This document shows, one piece after another, positions 24,551 to 38,500 of a DNA stretch of 64,000 nt. Every line of letters starts with the position of its first letter. Position 1 is the stretch's first letter. Source of the DNA: Ianthella basta (taxonomy: Eukaryota; Porifera; Demospongiae; Verongiida; Ianthellidae). The position numbers and the translations under genes were made by a program. The notes under the pieces were generated by a model. That model was not told the DNA's origin and searched no databases. It saw nothing but the letters and a program-made list of their open reading frames with translations. Location of the stretch: assembly GCA_964019415.1 (NCBI GenBank), contig OZ025873.1, forward strand, positions 4,316,776-4,380,775. Reading direction: 5' to 3'.

Positions 24551-27500
24551 ATGGACGAACCCATGAGGGCTGATACGGCTGATTCTGCAGCCAATGATCC
24601 GGCTCACTCGCTTCAGGCAGGTCTGTACGGCAGCTTACCGGGTGCTGCTGTTTCGAGTGTGTCACCTGTAGGGGGACAGGCCGGCACTCTTCGCCTGGGA
24701 GATGTAGTTTTGCTGTATGCGCAGGACAAGAAAGGCTACGTGTTCTCAGACATATCAAGGTACAGTGGGTGCGGTGGTAAGCTTGCGTACAACTGATTGA
24801 AGCATTCACTGTGACACTCCCGAATGTGTGTCGTAGACTGTCGATGTAATGAAGTCGACTCCCTACTCCAATCACTCGTATAGCTATTTTCGCGAACGAT
24901 GGTGGGTAGCCTAGGTGCCAAGCCTTGGCGTGCAGAGGAAAACCCAGTGATACGGCTGAAAGTACGTACGCGCAAAGACTTCGGCGAGGAAATGACACGA
25001 TGATTTATCAGATCAGAGCTGTGCCATTGCTGCACTAATCTCTCGCTTGCCGTACCGGCTACACGCCAACGGATCACAATGCTGCTGCCCCCATTCCTAG
25101 CTACCAGCCTACAGAGCCATACCATTGAGGAAGTAAGTGCTGGTGATGTTACATCATAATGAGGGCATCTTTAAAATACGGAGTACGGAATAGCGGAATA
25201 ACGGAATATCATACCAACATTATAGTATTATGAAAATTGGGGGTGCTGGTGGTCTGGTGGTCAAGATCAAGTCCAGTGATCCAGGGACAATGGGATGTTT
25301 GAAGCTCAAGCCCTGGCCATGGAACAAATTTTCAGTGGCAGCACCCCCCTAACAGCGAACTCCCCACTGAACAAATAACAAACTGATTAGCTACTGACTG
25401 ATCATGTGTGTGTATGTGTTATGTGTGTTGTGTTATAGGGCTCGCAGGAAGACCAGCAAATTGCTGATGCGACTCCCTATTCAAATAATCATTATCATTA
25501 TCATTATCAAATGCACCAGATCAATGTGGTGTGCCCGCTTTGGTCTATGGCTCTATTATTCATGTAACAACTTCCTTCACATGTCCATGTCAGTCTATGT
25601 ACCTTTGTGATAGTGCTACACTGGACCTATCTGTGTCCTAGTACCTTCTGGTGCGGTGCACTCGAATAATGATTGATATCATGTTAATTGGCAGACGACT
25701 CGTACGTGAACAAGTGTCGCTGGCGCGAGTTTCTACCTAGAAAGGTTCGAAGTTCGAACGAAGTGAAGGGAAATGGGTATATTGACAAGTATTCATAGGT
25801 GGTTCGCGCAGAAACGTTTCTTCGAATGAAAACAGTAGCTAATCGCAGTTTCCTCGCAGATAAACTCCAGAAGTCACCGTACAAGCTACTGTTTGCATTC
25901 GAAGAACTGTCGGTTAAAGGACATTCACAACTGCTATTTAGCACCGCTGTATCTATTGACTCAGTTCCAGTTGGCAGGTTTGTATACAACCACTTCCATT
26001 CATATGTATACAGAATACACATATTGCACACTACACATTAATTTTTTATCAGTTTACTTGTAGAATGCTACATGCATGCTGTAGGAACCAGGTGCATACA
26101 CTGCAATAGTGATGTCATCATTAACACTAAATGATTGATATCTTTCCTTTTCCTCATTCCTGTAGCAATGTCATCCAGAGTGTGGCAGTATGCCCTGTTT
26201 CACAACCCTTTCAACAAGATGACCCAAACTTGCCTGACACACATGGTAACACTGCATATACAGTACTATCAGTATGTTATTTGATTTCACAGTGCACTAT
26301 TGTTTACCACTTTCCCTGACAAGGTGCCTGCTTAAGAGTTCTCACTGCCAATAAGTACAAAGCCCAAGAGGATCTGTCTCAGCTCAAGCAGGAGTTGAGC
26401 TTGTTTGGCGAACAGAAACTCACTCCACAGGATAGGCGGCGACTGAAGGCAGCCGAGGTACATAAGTGGAGACTCCCTTGTTGACACACACTATTCTGAG
26501 CAGCTGGATAAAAAGAATGACATATTAATAATCCAAATAGAGCCTAACTAACTTTCCCAAACATGCTGTTGTTTCAGCACTGGTAAGCCTTGGGATAAGT
26601 AGTAAAATCTTAATTAGTATGTAAGATAAAATCTTAGTTTGGAGCCAAATGCAGGGTTAGCTTAGTAAAGATGACCCTTGTCCCATACTTTACATAGGCA
26701 AGGGTGCCAGGGCGACCTTTGCCTATGTGTGTATGCATTGCATGCATGCAAATGTATGCATTAGGAAATGCAAGTTTAGATGCTTCTATTTATGAAGAAA
26801 TTATCCTTTTGGCTTCAAATCTGGAGATTTCACTACTTAACTCAATGCCTATCATTGCTAAAACTTTACATGGGTTACCAGCACACTGACAATCTTTGGT
26901 AGGATATAATTATTCCAAATTATCATTACGTCTCATTGCAACTTTCATGATGCAGTAGAGGCTCATGCTACGGCATTCAGACAGGAATAGGATTGTTCTT
27001 GGGCAATATAAGGAGATAGCTAGGTAAATTAGTGAGACCATTCGACCACGAGAGTCTGCCTCAGTCACTATTTAGAATATTGTGACTGTTAGTGACTGTT
27101 TAAGACCCTTGTGGTCGGAGCATCTCACTAATTTACCTCCACCTTATTATGCAATTGCTCCAGAACAACCCTGTTCAGAACAACTTTTATTGTATTGTAC
27201 TTCACATCATAGAGGATTGTGAACAAAGAGAATGTGAACAATGAAGAGGAGCAGAAAAGGATTAGAGGGAATGCTGTAGCCTATGGAGCAAAGATACAGG
27301 TGCGTGTTTTTAGATCTGTTTGTAGTGTGCTTGTCCTGTGCTGGGCTGCCACAATGTGTCATGTAACTTCATGGCAAATTATAACACCTCATACACAAAA
27401 ACAGGATTTAGGAATTATTTAAGCATGTAAGTAGTTGCATGCAATAGTTGTACAAATTCTGCAGCATTTCACATTTACAGCTAGTGCTGTATAAACTTTA

Positions 27501-30500
27501 ACCTGCTCAGTCACCATTATAATTCCATACATTTGCAGTTGCAACATATCTACACTGGAAAGTATCTCTGTGTCAATGCATCTCAAACCTCCGCTTTGGA
27601 AAGCACCAATCTCAGGGTAAGGTGTTTACATCTTTACGTGTTGCTTTGACAGAGTGTGTGTGAGTGTGTGTATAACCTACCTACAAAACTCTGCAGGGGT
27701 ATGGCTACTTATGTAAATATACTGTATGCCTATAAATTGCAATTTATGTGTTTGGACCACTTTCTACTACTGCAACTATTGCTGTATTATTATCAGTAGC
27801 ACGCATGCATGTGCTCCCATGCAAGAAATTAAATAGGTCATTGATGATTGGGCCCGGGGGAGGGCTTGAGGGGCACTTCCCAACACAAGCTTAGTTTAGT
27901 TTTCTGTACTAGATATGCATTTGGTTTACTGTTATGACAGCAATCATCTGTTTTCTTGTTTCAACACCTTAGCTATTATTTATCAGTAGTATTTTTGTCA
28001 ATGCACCTCCATCACATACGTAGATGGAACTGTCTGCAGAGAATTCGCAGGACTGCATTTTCAGATTCTTCCCTCGGTACAAAGTCAGATCTGTGGGAGA
28101 TGAGGTGAGCATACATGTGACATGACTCGTGGATCCGTAATGACAAATCAATGAGTTGGGCTTACCTGTTGGACTCCTTTCAGAGTTAAGGTTTCACAAA
28201 TCACAGCAACCTTCCTTGGGCATTGCCAGCACTAACTTTAACACCTCAGCCGTTACTGATATCCCTGATGGCTGAATTAGCCATTTTAAAGCTCTTATGA
28301 ACGTGTCTGATCCTCCCCCCCTCCCCCCTCCCCCAAATAAATACCTGGTGCATGGAATTGCTCAAGTGATGACTCCAAATACACAACCATGCTGGTAGTA
28401 CTGTGCTTGAAGTTTAGGATTTTGGTATCTCTAGCTATCCTGTCTTTTAAGTTCTTGTAGACAGGCACACAGTAAAGTAACCCTTACAGGTCTGCATGAT
28501 GCTTTTACCTTAGGTGCTGATGAATGATCAAGTCATTTGTGAAAGCATAAAGACAGAGGGCCAGTACCTACACTGCAGTGCAGACTGCATTGGGAGGACA
28601 GGGCGGCAACTGCATAGCAAGTAGTGAGTCTACTGACAATTAGCACTCTTTGGGCACATGTAGATGAGAGGAATAATGGTAACAGCTGTATGAACTTGAA
28701 TGCATGTATTCTTACTGGTCTCCAGAAGGACTGAAGCAAAGGGAACTGAGTTACCTTAATGGTACTATTATTAGAGAGTACTAATGTTAGTGTATCTTTA
28801 GATATCTAATTCACATTAGCGGGTATTACTTTTTTAGTGAATAAGGCAAACTAAACTATATTTGGAATTGCCCATTACAACTTGCTCCACAAAACATTCA
28901 CAGAGTTTCAAGTTAGAATAATTTTGACAAGTACATGTTGTAGTGGATTTTATAACTTGTTAACATTTTGCTGAAATTACTACCCACTAAGAGTGTGGTA
29001 TACCTTTAATTTTGAAGGCATGCTAAACTTCTTAACTGCACTTGTAAAATGATATACTCAATGGATGAATTATAACTCTTACCTCTCCCATTTTGATGCA
29101 TGCAGCCATGAACTGAACCTGTCCGCCACTGGGTCTGCCTTCACCATTGTGCCCCACTTCTGTCCGAAGCGAGAAACAGAGAATACTGATGTCCTGACAG
29201 TTAGTTCTTGGCACATTTATAACATTACATTCTGCATGTGTCATTGAAGACTACATTATACATGCAGTGTTTGTACCACTGTAAAGGAGCAGTGATATTG
29301 CATATACTGTATTCCCCTTAGGCTGGCAGTGTTGTGCGTCTATTTCACCGTGAGATGGAATGCTACCTTGTGGCAGAAGGCTCCTTTGCAGACATTGAAG
29401 AAGTTGGAGTTAACGTTGTTGAGAATGGTAAAGCATATCCAATACATGCACCTTCACAGAAGTGGCAATTCCTAAGACAGACCCACAATACATAGGCACA
29501 ATTTACAGTTCCCAGCAAGAACCAGACCTGGGTGTACTCAGAATGTATCCTTTGCTGTAACTTTCTGCTCTTTAATCTTGGTACTCTCTCTTGGTCTGTT
29601 ACTTAGTCCACCTGAGGAAGCGTAGGACTGACCGTGGTCGACTGAAGCCACCTTCCACCTCAGCCATTACATATTGGTCTATTGAGAAGCACCTTCTGTG
29701 GCTGAGTATGTACACATGTGCTATACAGTAGATATGTCAGTGTGTATCACTAATTCACATTTCATGGATTGTATGTGATTATGTATGTTTTGAGCAATTC
29801 TATATACTTGTTGTCTAAGTTCAATCAATCAATCAATCAATCAGTGATCATGAAGGATACATATCTCCAGTTTCTGGAGGTCATCCCTAAAAAACAAGCT
29901 GTCTTAAGGCAACATACATCAGTCTGAACATTACATACCAGTACATAAATCACTTAAAATTATCACTCCATCTCATCCTTGGTCTACCTCTCGGCTTTCT
30001 TCCTTCAATCTCTCCTACATACACCTTCTTTGTCACTCTGTCGCTGCTCATCTCATTCAGTTTGCCCTTCCAATTTTCCTGCCTTCTCCTTATCACCTCT
30101 AATACACTTTCCTGCCCAAGATGCTGTCTAATGTGTTCACTCCTTATTCTCTCCATTCTACTTACTCCTTGTACTCTTCTCAAAACATTCATTTGTGTTG
30201 CCTACACTTTCGACTGCTGCTGCTTTGTCAAGCTCCATGCCTCACACCCATACAACAAAGATGGCATCATTGTGGCATTGACTACTTTCAACTTTGTGCC
30301 CTTACTTAACTCTCTCCTCCTCAATACTGCCTCACTCATTCCTCCAATCATTCTCGTAGTACTCCCAATTCTTGCCTCCATTTCCTTCTGCATCCTACCA
30401 TCACTACTTAACATCACCCCCAAATATTTCATTTCATCTACCTGCTCAATAGCCTGGTCACCAACTCTTACTTCACAGTCACCTCTCTCCCTTGCTACCT

Positions 30501-32477
30501 TCATCACTTTTTGTCTTCCTCCAATTAACCTTCAAGTCCCATCTAACCATTGCCTCACTTAGTACCTGCAATTTGCAGGTACTAAGTTGTCTAAGTTGCA
30601 TATGTTATATTGCTCCTTTCTTCACTTACATACTTACGTATGTTCAGGTGACACTCTGCACTGGAGGGAGCTGTGTCGCATCAAGCACTTGCCCACAAGG
30701 CAATACCTTGCTGTAGTGAAAGACCAGGAAGGCCACAGAGTAACTCTACTGGAGCGATCTGCTGGAAAAGAGTTTGAAGCCGACACCTCCTTCAGACTGG
30801 TTCCCGTTGTTGAGGTCGATGATGATGTGAATTTTGAATCTTATACTAGGATCTATCACCCCCATACAGACTCCTGGCTGCATGCATCCACAGGTATGCA
30901 TTGACAATGTATATAGAGGATTTTGATTATGAAGCTTGTGTAGCAGCATGGGCATATTTAAACAGTGCTGTGACATAGTATATGTAGTTTAACATGTTGA
31001 ACATAGATAATGCCAGCACCCCCTGTGGACACTTCCGGTCCTGGTCACTGTCCAGATGGGACTGTTTTAACGTCACACTGTGCAAATGGTGTCACAGTCA
31101 CATGCAACTCTATTTGCCCTCTGCAGACAACTATGTGAAGCAGTCAGTGGATGAAGGAGAAGGAATGCAATGGGATGGAGCAGAGCTGTTCTGTGTCACA
31201 GCAAGTCAGAAAATGCATTATCATGATGCTTTCATCCTCATGACAGTGAGTGGCACAAATAACAGTGAAAGAAAATTCACATGACAAGGTGTAGCATATT
31301 AAAGGTTTTCTAACGATGTTGTTTTCTTAATTTACATAAGCTGGCACAATTGAACATTTATAGATAACTGAAGTTGGCAATTACGTCTATGAACCTAATG
31401 TTTACAAATCAATAGAAGGGAGTTAGTTTGGGGTTGGCATGCATGACATTGTGTGTGTTATGACCTGCTTATGGTGAATTATAGTTATTAATTTTGAGAG
31501 CTGCACATGGTACGGAAAGGTGGAGTGGGAGGGAAATTGTAGCCAACAGGACCAGACCTCCAGATCTGTAGTTGACCCTTTCACAGCCAAGCCATGGCCA
31601 TTGCCAGGAGCATTGAATCCATCCCCTCCTTGAGTACTAAGTACTGACGTGGGGCCACTGCTGGCAGTGGCAATGGCTCAGGTACTAAAGGGTCGGCTGT
31701 GGATCTGGAGGTTGCTGGTTGTGGTCCAGTTGGCTAAAGGTCAAGTTTAAACGTGATTTCCGATTTTAGGATGCACAAGCCTTGTTGCTTTCCCTTAACA
31801 GGTCAGTCCAGACCTTGTGTCCAAGTTCAACTTTGTAGCAGGAATGGTGCCCATCCTGCAGGCCTACCTTGCAGAGGTATGTGACAGCTGTGCATTTACT
31901 TTACTTATGCTAGTAGTACACCAATTGTATTTTCTAATATGCTCCTTTAGAGAAGGCAGTCAACCAGGGAGCTCACTGAAAAGCGAGCAAGAGTTATGGA
32001 GCAGGTATGGCTAGTGTGATTATGCAATTTGATTGTCACAAGTGTAATATCATTCAGAGCGTTTAATGCATGACAACCCAGCTATGTGACCATCGCCATG
32101 GTCTCATTTATGGTGCATAAGTATGTTGTTTTCTTTGTGCTTATGACCATCACTTTACAGGCCCTTTCTGAGCTGGTGGAGTTCATGACTGACCCCTATG
32201 CCAGATGTAAAGATCACCAGAAGCTAGTCAGAAACCTGAGGGTAAGTGTGATCTGTTTAACTTCTCAACCATCAAAGAAAATGGAGTCTTCCGAATATTA
32301 ATATTCTGCTGTTGACACTCCAAGTAGCTGACTAGCCTTTCTAGACTGCTTGCTTTAATCAAATACATTGAATTGCCCCTGTGATGACATGCACATATAG
32401 ATTCTAAGTTGTATGGTCCAGACTAGCTTTTCACATCTGGCTGACCCAGGCAATGAATACCTTCTGCAAAGGAGGAT

Positions 32478-32555
<78 letters not shown>

Positions 32556-35500
32556 CACACACACACACACACACGCGCACACACACACACACATACAACA
32601 GCCCTGGGTGCAGGGACTACCCCTACTGCAATGCATAAATTCACTGCCAATGTGTAATGTGAAAAATAGTGGACTTATAGAGAATTCTGTGCACCCTGAA
32701 ACATGTTATGAAGAAACCTGTAAATCAACTATAATTGTTGAAGTCAACAATGTATAATTATAGGTTTCTTGCATTTGCTAGTGCTTCAATGATGTAGCCC
32801 ATTTTGCAGGCTAAGAAGAATGTTATTAATGTCCTTTACTTTAATTATGTACAATAGATACTGGAGTTGCTGGTTGATGTTCTCAAACTTAAAGGTCTCA
32901 ACCCACCTCTGAGGTAACTTGTAATGGTCCTTCAGGGTGATGACAATGCACTGAGTTAGACACACCCACCATGCTGCACATGTTTGCATATTAATGTAGT
33001 GAAACTATGGCCGGGTTGAATGTATCTATAAGTGATACCTGTTCATGCTAGGTGTTGTTAACTCTCTGTGATATGTAAAATATGAGTATTAATAAATTTA
33101 TTTTACAACAGCACCTAGCACCAACACAAAACAGTTGTTACAGCTATGACTGTGTAATATACGCAACCGTGTAAATTGAGTAACTGATAAATGTAATTGT
33201 TTTTGTACTACATCTGTTAGGCTTGCCTCGAGCAATCTTAATCAGCTGCGGCAACAGTACATGGCAACTTTGGCAAATGTGTTGTCACTTGTTGCCATAC
33301 AGTACTACCACTTGAATGTACACATAAGAATGATGTCTTGCGTAAATAATGCAGCTCTTGGTTTAGAACTGCCTCCTTTGTTTTGTGAATCACCATGTGT
33401 GTTGTCACTGTTGGATTGGTGATCAGATTACAATTTTTATCCTTTCTACACTTTTCTGACCAGCCCGTCTGGGTACCAAAAGCAGGTGTGCCAGGCTGCG
33501 TACAAAGTGATTGAAGTGTTCCTTCAAGGAAACAGTCGGAAGAATGAGCTCTATCTCTCACGCTTCATCCCCTTTTTTGAGGACCAGGTATGGAAGCTTA
33601 ATAAAGTCAGTAGGCAGCATCTGACTTTCTTTGTTAGTGGAAGTTTATGTATCACCACCATGATAACTGCAAGCCGCCATCCTTTCATCCTGTCACTCCA
33701 CATGTATTATATGCTTGCATAACTTGCTCAGGATTGTTGTAGCTTGCTCTATGTAACTGGGTGTATCAATCGAAAGATAATTGTATGTATTTATAATTAA
33801 AATTTCTTTGTAGGTGAAAATGGGCCTAAATGCAGAGGATATGCTCATTGAGTTGGTCCGAGACAACCTGTAAGTGTGGTCTACTGTGCACTGTGTAGCT
33901 GCACTGCCACTGCCACATGTATGGTCCTCACTTTAGGAAGATTGTTTCCACCTACACTGTGCCTAAGATGGACAGAATCATGAGTTTCTTGTTGGAAGGC
34001 GAGAAGAAGGTTTGTGGTATCACTCTGTTTCTGAGTGCAGCTACAACTATGTATATACGTATGTGATATATCTGAAGTTTAACTGTACGATTGTCTTATT
34101 TGACCTTGATGTGATTTTTCTGCTGTAGGACTGCAGATTCTTTGACTACCTTGGTGTGCTCTGTGTATGTGAAGGCAAGGCATTGGTCTCCACACAGGGT
34201 GCGTTGTAGCCATCTGTCAGCGTATTTATGATCCTTTACAGGCAGTATCTAATGGCATCATTCTTTCTTCTTGTATCTTCTAGATCACATATTATCAGAG
34301 CTAGTGTGTAAGCATAACCACGTACGTACTGTAAGTTCTCATGTCACTTGTATTCAGTTACAGACTTGTTTAGTTTCACATTCTGAAGGGTAATGCTGTC
34401 ATCTAGAGGAGACAGGTTAAAGTAGGCATCAGCTCTCTGCCCATCCCTCAGAGCCTGTTTATTCTGACCAAAGTGATGCCAGACCATGAGCACTCTGGTG
34501 ACAGATCGAGAGTGTTCTTTCAAGATCAAGAATCTGGCCAATGGAGGTGTCTGACAGAGATTGCACACAAGGTACAGCGCCTACTAGGTAGCAATAGTGG
34601 TTGTGTCTTCTCTGACAGCAGTAACTCACGGACCATGTGTATAGTGAATAAGAGCAAATCTTTACAACAGTACACGTTCAATTGGTTGCATTCCTTTGTA
34701 GGTTAGGCAGCTCTGTGAGTATTGCACAAATAGAGGTTCTGGCCTGTGGGAATTAAGCATAGCTATGAACAAGATGCCACTTTTGGCAGCCCCCATAATG
34801 CATACCTAAACATTGTAGCTAAGACATGTGAGTGAGAGTGTGTTGTTGGATACTTTTACCATTGTATAAAGGATTTAGAGCCAAAAAAGAATGATTTTTC
34901 TACTCAGTGGAAGCTGTTGGAATCTCAACTTGACTTCTTTTCAAAGCTTGCCAAGGTAAAGTAAATAAGCACATGGTCCAAACATTTCATTCATCCAAAT
35001 CATAATGATTATGATTTGGTCACTTGAGTGTTCAATTCCTGTACAGGGTAACAATGCTAAAGCTATCAAAGCTATCACTGAGGTAGAGTGCATATGCAGT
35101 ACATACAGCATTCAGTGTATGTTAGCATGAAGGCATTGGTTTTCAGGTACAAATCTGAATATATCTCCTAAAGGCAATGTAAACAAGTTAATTGCATCAA
35201 GCCTTATTGAAAACTCAATGGTGTTGTGTCTATTACTGGTGTAGACAAGTGTCCATCAAGGTTAATGTGAAGTTTCTTGTTCTTTGTCCACGTCATTCAG
35301 TGATGCATGAGCTCTTATAGTTTGAAACAATTTGAGAAGTTGGATTTGCAGTCACTTGAAGCTGTCTGCTGTAATCATATAACATGCTTAGGGCATCTAC
35401 TGTATATATTCAGGAATGACCTCACAAAAATGGCTATTTGGATGGTATAGTATTATATAGTGTGCTTTATCAAAATTTGCCAATCAATTTGATAGAAGGG

Positions 35501-38500
35501 TGTTGCAGTCAGCAGTATTGAGCCCACCATGTCTGTGCACCCATGTAGGAGCTCTGCTGTGTGACCTTTGAGGAAGCACTTGCTGGAGCAGATGACCCTG
35601 AGCTGCATCCTACCATCAGGTCAAAGTATGCAGAGCTCTTGATAGGTAATGAATGCTAGCATACAGGCCATCTGAATGGGTATATGCAGACAAAGCAGAT
35701 TGTTTGAATGTACCCCATCAACCATTCCTCCTCTGCAGTCTTGTTTGTGGATGTGGGACACAACCACTCTGTCCTGGAGACCCTGGCCCATTCCTTTGTA
35801 AGAGATGATGCATGCACACATGTACTTGGGTACTTAATTCCTACCTGTTACTTAGTGCGTCATTTACTGTCTTGACCCTGTGTGCTACACAGGGCATATA
35901 CGTGTGTAAGCAGTCTCACTGTTTGTGGTGGAGAGCATGAATACAGACAAAGCCCAAACTGGCAAAATGAATCATACACTGCTTGCCCTTACAATAATAC
36001 TGTCAGCCATGATAGACATGAATCACTGCTTATCAGTTGTGAATACGTGGTAGTCATGCAGGATGTGACTCCTCCATACACAGATAAGACAGGCTGATTC
36101 TAATACATTGACTGCACACCCTGTAGCAAACTTTGCTGTCTAAGCAGAGTTAACACATGAAGATATGATGCTTTTAGGGTATCTGAATTAAGTTTACCAA
36201 TTTTTTAACAGGTCCTGTTTTTAGCAAGCAAATCAAAATTGCAAAAGTTGTACCTGCAAAATGATTACTACTTGCATATAGTAAATTTTCACCCTGTAGA
36301 TAAATCTATTAGATGCAGAAAACCTGAAATTGCTAAAATAGTTACCCACCAATTCCTAGACTAGTCAATGGTTAGATTTAGTGTATTACCCTTAAGTTAT
36401 TTGTGTCCATGAATGGCAGCAGAACACAGTGTTCCACACTGCAATGGAAACCATCCAGCATCTTGGCCTCACAGTTGTGAAGTCTGCGTGCAACTTCAGA
36501 ACTTTAGACCAATTTTCAACCTAGGATTGCTAATGGGCAAACCATCCATTTTGTCCTAGTCTTCACTTCATTGACAGTTATTATGAAGATTGTGTAAGAG
36601 TCTAACGAGTGAATAGCACTGTTTTGCATAATTATGCAAATATTGACATCCCACAGCTCATAATTGCATTCTGCGTGGGCATGTTGCTACAGTATGTTAG
36701 ACTGACTTGTCTTCCCCCTCCTAGAGAGGAGTCAAGTGACATCTGCCTATCCCCAAAGAAGTAGTGGAAAAGCTTGAACTGAACTGATACTGTACTGTCT
36801 ACCAGTATTGGGTTTCAACTGTGAAACTGTAATGGGAACTGCACAAAACATGCAGTGATATTCATTGTTCCTGCCAAGCAGATTAAATGTGGAACAACCA
36901 CTAATGAATATTTAATCTTCTGGTTGTCCTGCACAATATCAAGTGATACGAGGTGGCCTCAGGATAATTCAACAAGAAGTTCTAAATCAATTGAATTGTG
37001 ATAAATGACCCTTTCTGCCTTACATCTTGTGCGTAGCTGTCAGTGAAATGCATTTCTTTCTTTTACTGGGTAGGCTATTGCTTTCCCCAGTGTAAATATG
37101 ATGTTGTTCAATGAATCAATCAATTCCTCTTCAGCCCTTCATGGGTTTACAGTATATGCTGCATTCTACATTGCATAATATATACTACAGTTATGCTTCA
37201 GCATTATAACCAGGTTATCAACCACAGCATACACAAGATAAATGGAGAAGAAACAGTGTACCATCACAATTGCCTCATTTTATAGCTCACCAATTATTTC
37301 ATGGATGAGTGTCCATTATCAATAACTCTATTTATTGGTTGGCATCCACACAGGTGTACTGTGAACTGCAGGAGAGTCCTTACAAGGAGGAAGCAGATGG
37401 CATTGCCATATCTCTCACTGGGGAGCGAAATGAGTATGCTGCCCGTCTTCGGGATTGGTTGCTCCAAGTGGTTAAACGAAATCGCGAGCTAGTATGCTCT
37501 GAGGAGATGATCATGCAGAACAAACTCTTGGCACAAGTAAGTGTAGCTGTTGATGAATTATGCAGGTAGTCTTTGCAAGAAATGCAGCAGCAACAAGCAA
37601 TAGTTTAGTTACACTTTTTAACTGGTACATGGACACAACTCTGAGTTTTGTTAGTGGCTTTGTGCAAGTTGCATGTTGTTGCTACAGTACATCCCATTCC
37701 AACTTAATTGTGCCAATCGAAGTTAAGGCATATCATCTTTTTGCTTAGGAATGTATCTATTCTGTCAAGATTCACAACACCCCAGTATTCTACTGCACTA
37801 ACGAATAGTATTTAATTTACTTTTGTATTTGCATATTTGCTATGTTCTGTAGATCTTGGGTTTGCTGGAAATGCTAGTGAAGTATGGTTACTATGACAAC
37901 CCTGATGACATAAAAAATGTGGTTCACCCACTGATTGATATGTTGGATGGCAGAACAGATGTACCCTATGCAAGTGAGTGCATGCATGTAGTCATGACAT
38001 ATGATTCACTGCTGTGGTGGGTAAGAGTAGGTTGTGGTGTATTAACTATGTGAAGGAATACATTGTAATTGTTGGTTATTAAATCTTCTGCATTTATGTC
38101 ATTCAATTATCTTCTCTGTGTGTTTCTTCTGTAAGCCATTATTTAATTCCATTTTTATACGTACACATTCAACTTTAGGAGAGGTATCAGCTCAAGGAGA
38201 TCTGGAAGCATTTGAGCGAGCCCTGGAGACATTCAAGAAAGACCGCTTCAAGGATTCACCTGCCAACAGAGCTGTGTTTGCTGTCAAGTACAGGTAAGTA
38301 CAGCCATCTGAGATGTATCTTCATTTTAACATAAGAATGGAAGGTTTATATAGTCTTCTGGCTTTTATGTACAGAATCATGAAGATTTTTGATTTTCTGT
38401 TCAACTTTCGTGTACATCTACGACTAATGGTGAGATTCTATGTAGCACTTTCACATTTCAATGATTTAAGGAAGTATTGATTGGATTGTTTAGTTTACGA

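Larger units (their letters stand above)
24551..29199 (+). other. Gene B exons 1-8: N-terminal suppressor-like beta-trefoil
   Basis: Exons 24551-24759, 26166-26245, 26324-26457, 27213-27299, 27539-27616, 28024-28104, 28514-28620 and 29106-29199 (residues 1-290). Key matches to IP3R: CLRVLTANKYKAQ (IP3R CLFKVCPMNRYSAQ), GNAVAYGAKIQLQHIYTGKY (IP3R [20 protein letters not shown]), FPRYKVRSVGDEV (IP3R FYKLRSIGDSV) and GQYLHCSADCIG. A charged helical insertion (residues about 105-160) replaces the arm helices of vertebrate receptors. Exon 1 ends in phase 2 and joins exon 2 to restore a serine codon. Confidence 0.92.
31802..35797 (+). other. Gene B exons 13-26: helical IP3-core and first RIH solenoid
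   Basis: Exons 31802-31876, 31951-32004, 32161-32241, 32858-32913, 33464-33587, 33814-33869, 33937-34009, 34129-34198, 34284-34330, 34452-34571, 34881-34955, 35047-35082, 35549-35645 and 35739-35797 (residues 521-861). KDHQKLVRNLRIL aligns with IP3R RERQKLMREQNIL, keeping the K and R that bind phosphate groups (here K584 and R587). NSRKN aligns with IP3R DYRKN: R634 and K635 are kept and the tyrosine is serine. FFDYLGVLCVCEGKALVSTQ matches the IP3R/RyR helix FLDYLSDLCVSNHIAI. The intron 32914-33463 carries a small inverted repeat; the intron upstream of exon 16 carries a long (AC)n array. Confidence 0.9.

Noticed and set aside
24546-25125. Two overlapping minus-strand open frames of 129-150 codons across the gene B start
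   Set aside because: They overlap the real exon 1 and a CpG-rich promoter block, which has few stop codons by chance; no domain or splice support.
25684-26031. 115-codon minus-strand open frame
   Set aside because: It overlaps the candidate alternative first exon on the plus strand and has low-information composition; no domain seen.
33222-33430. Open stretch after an AG in the gene B intron between exons 16 and 17
   Set aside because: It lacks a fitting donor in phase, and IP3R alignment joins exon 16 directly to exon 17.
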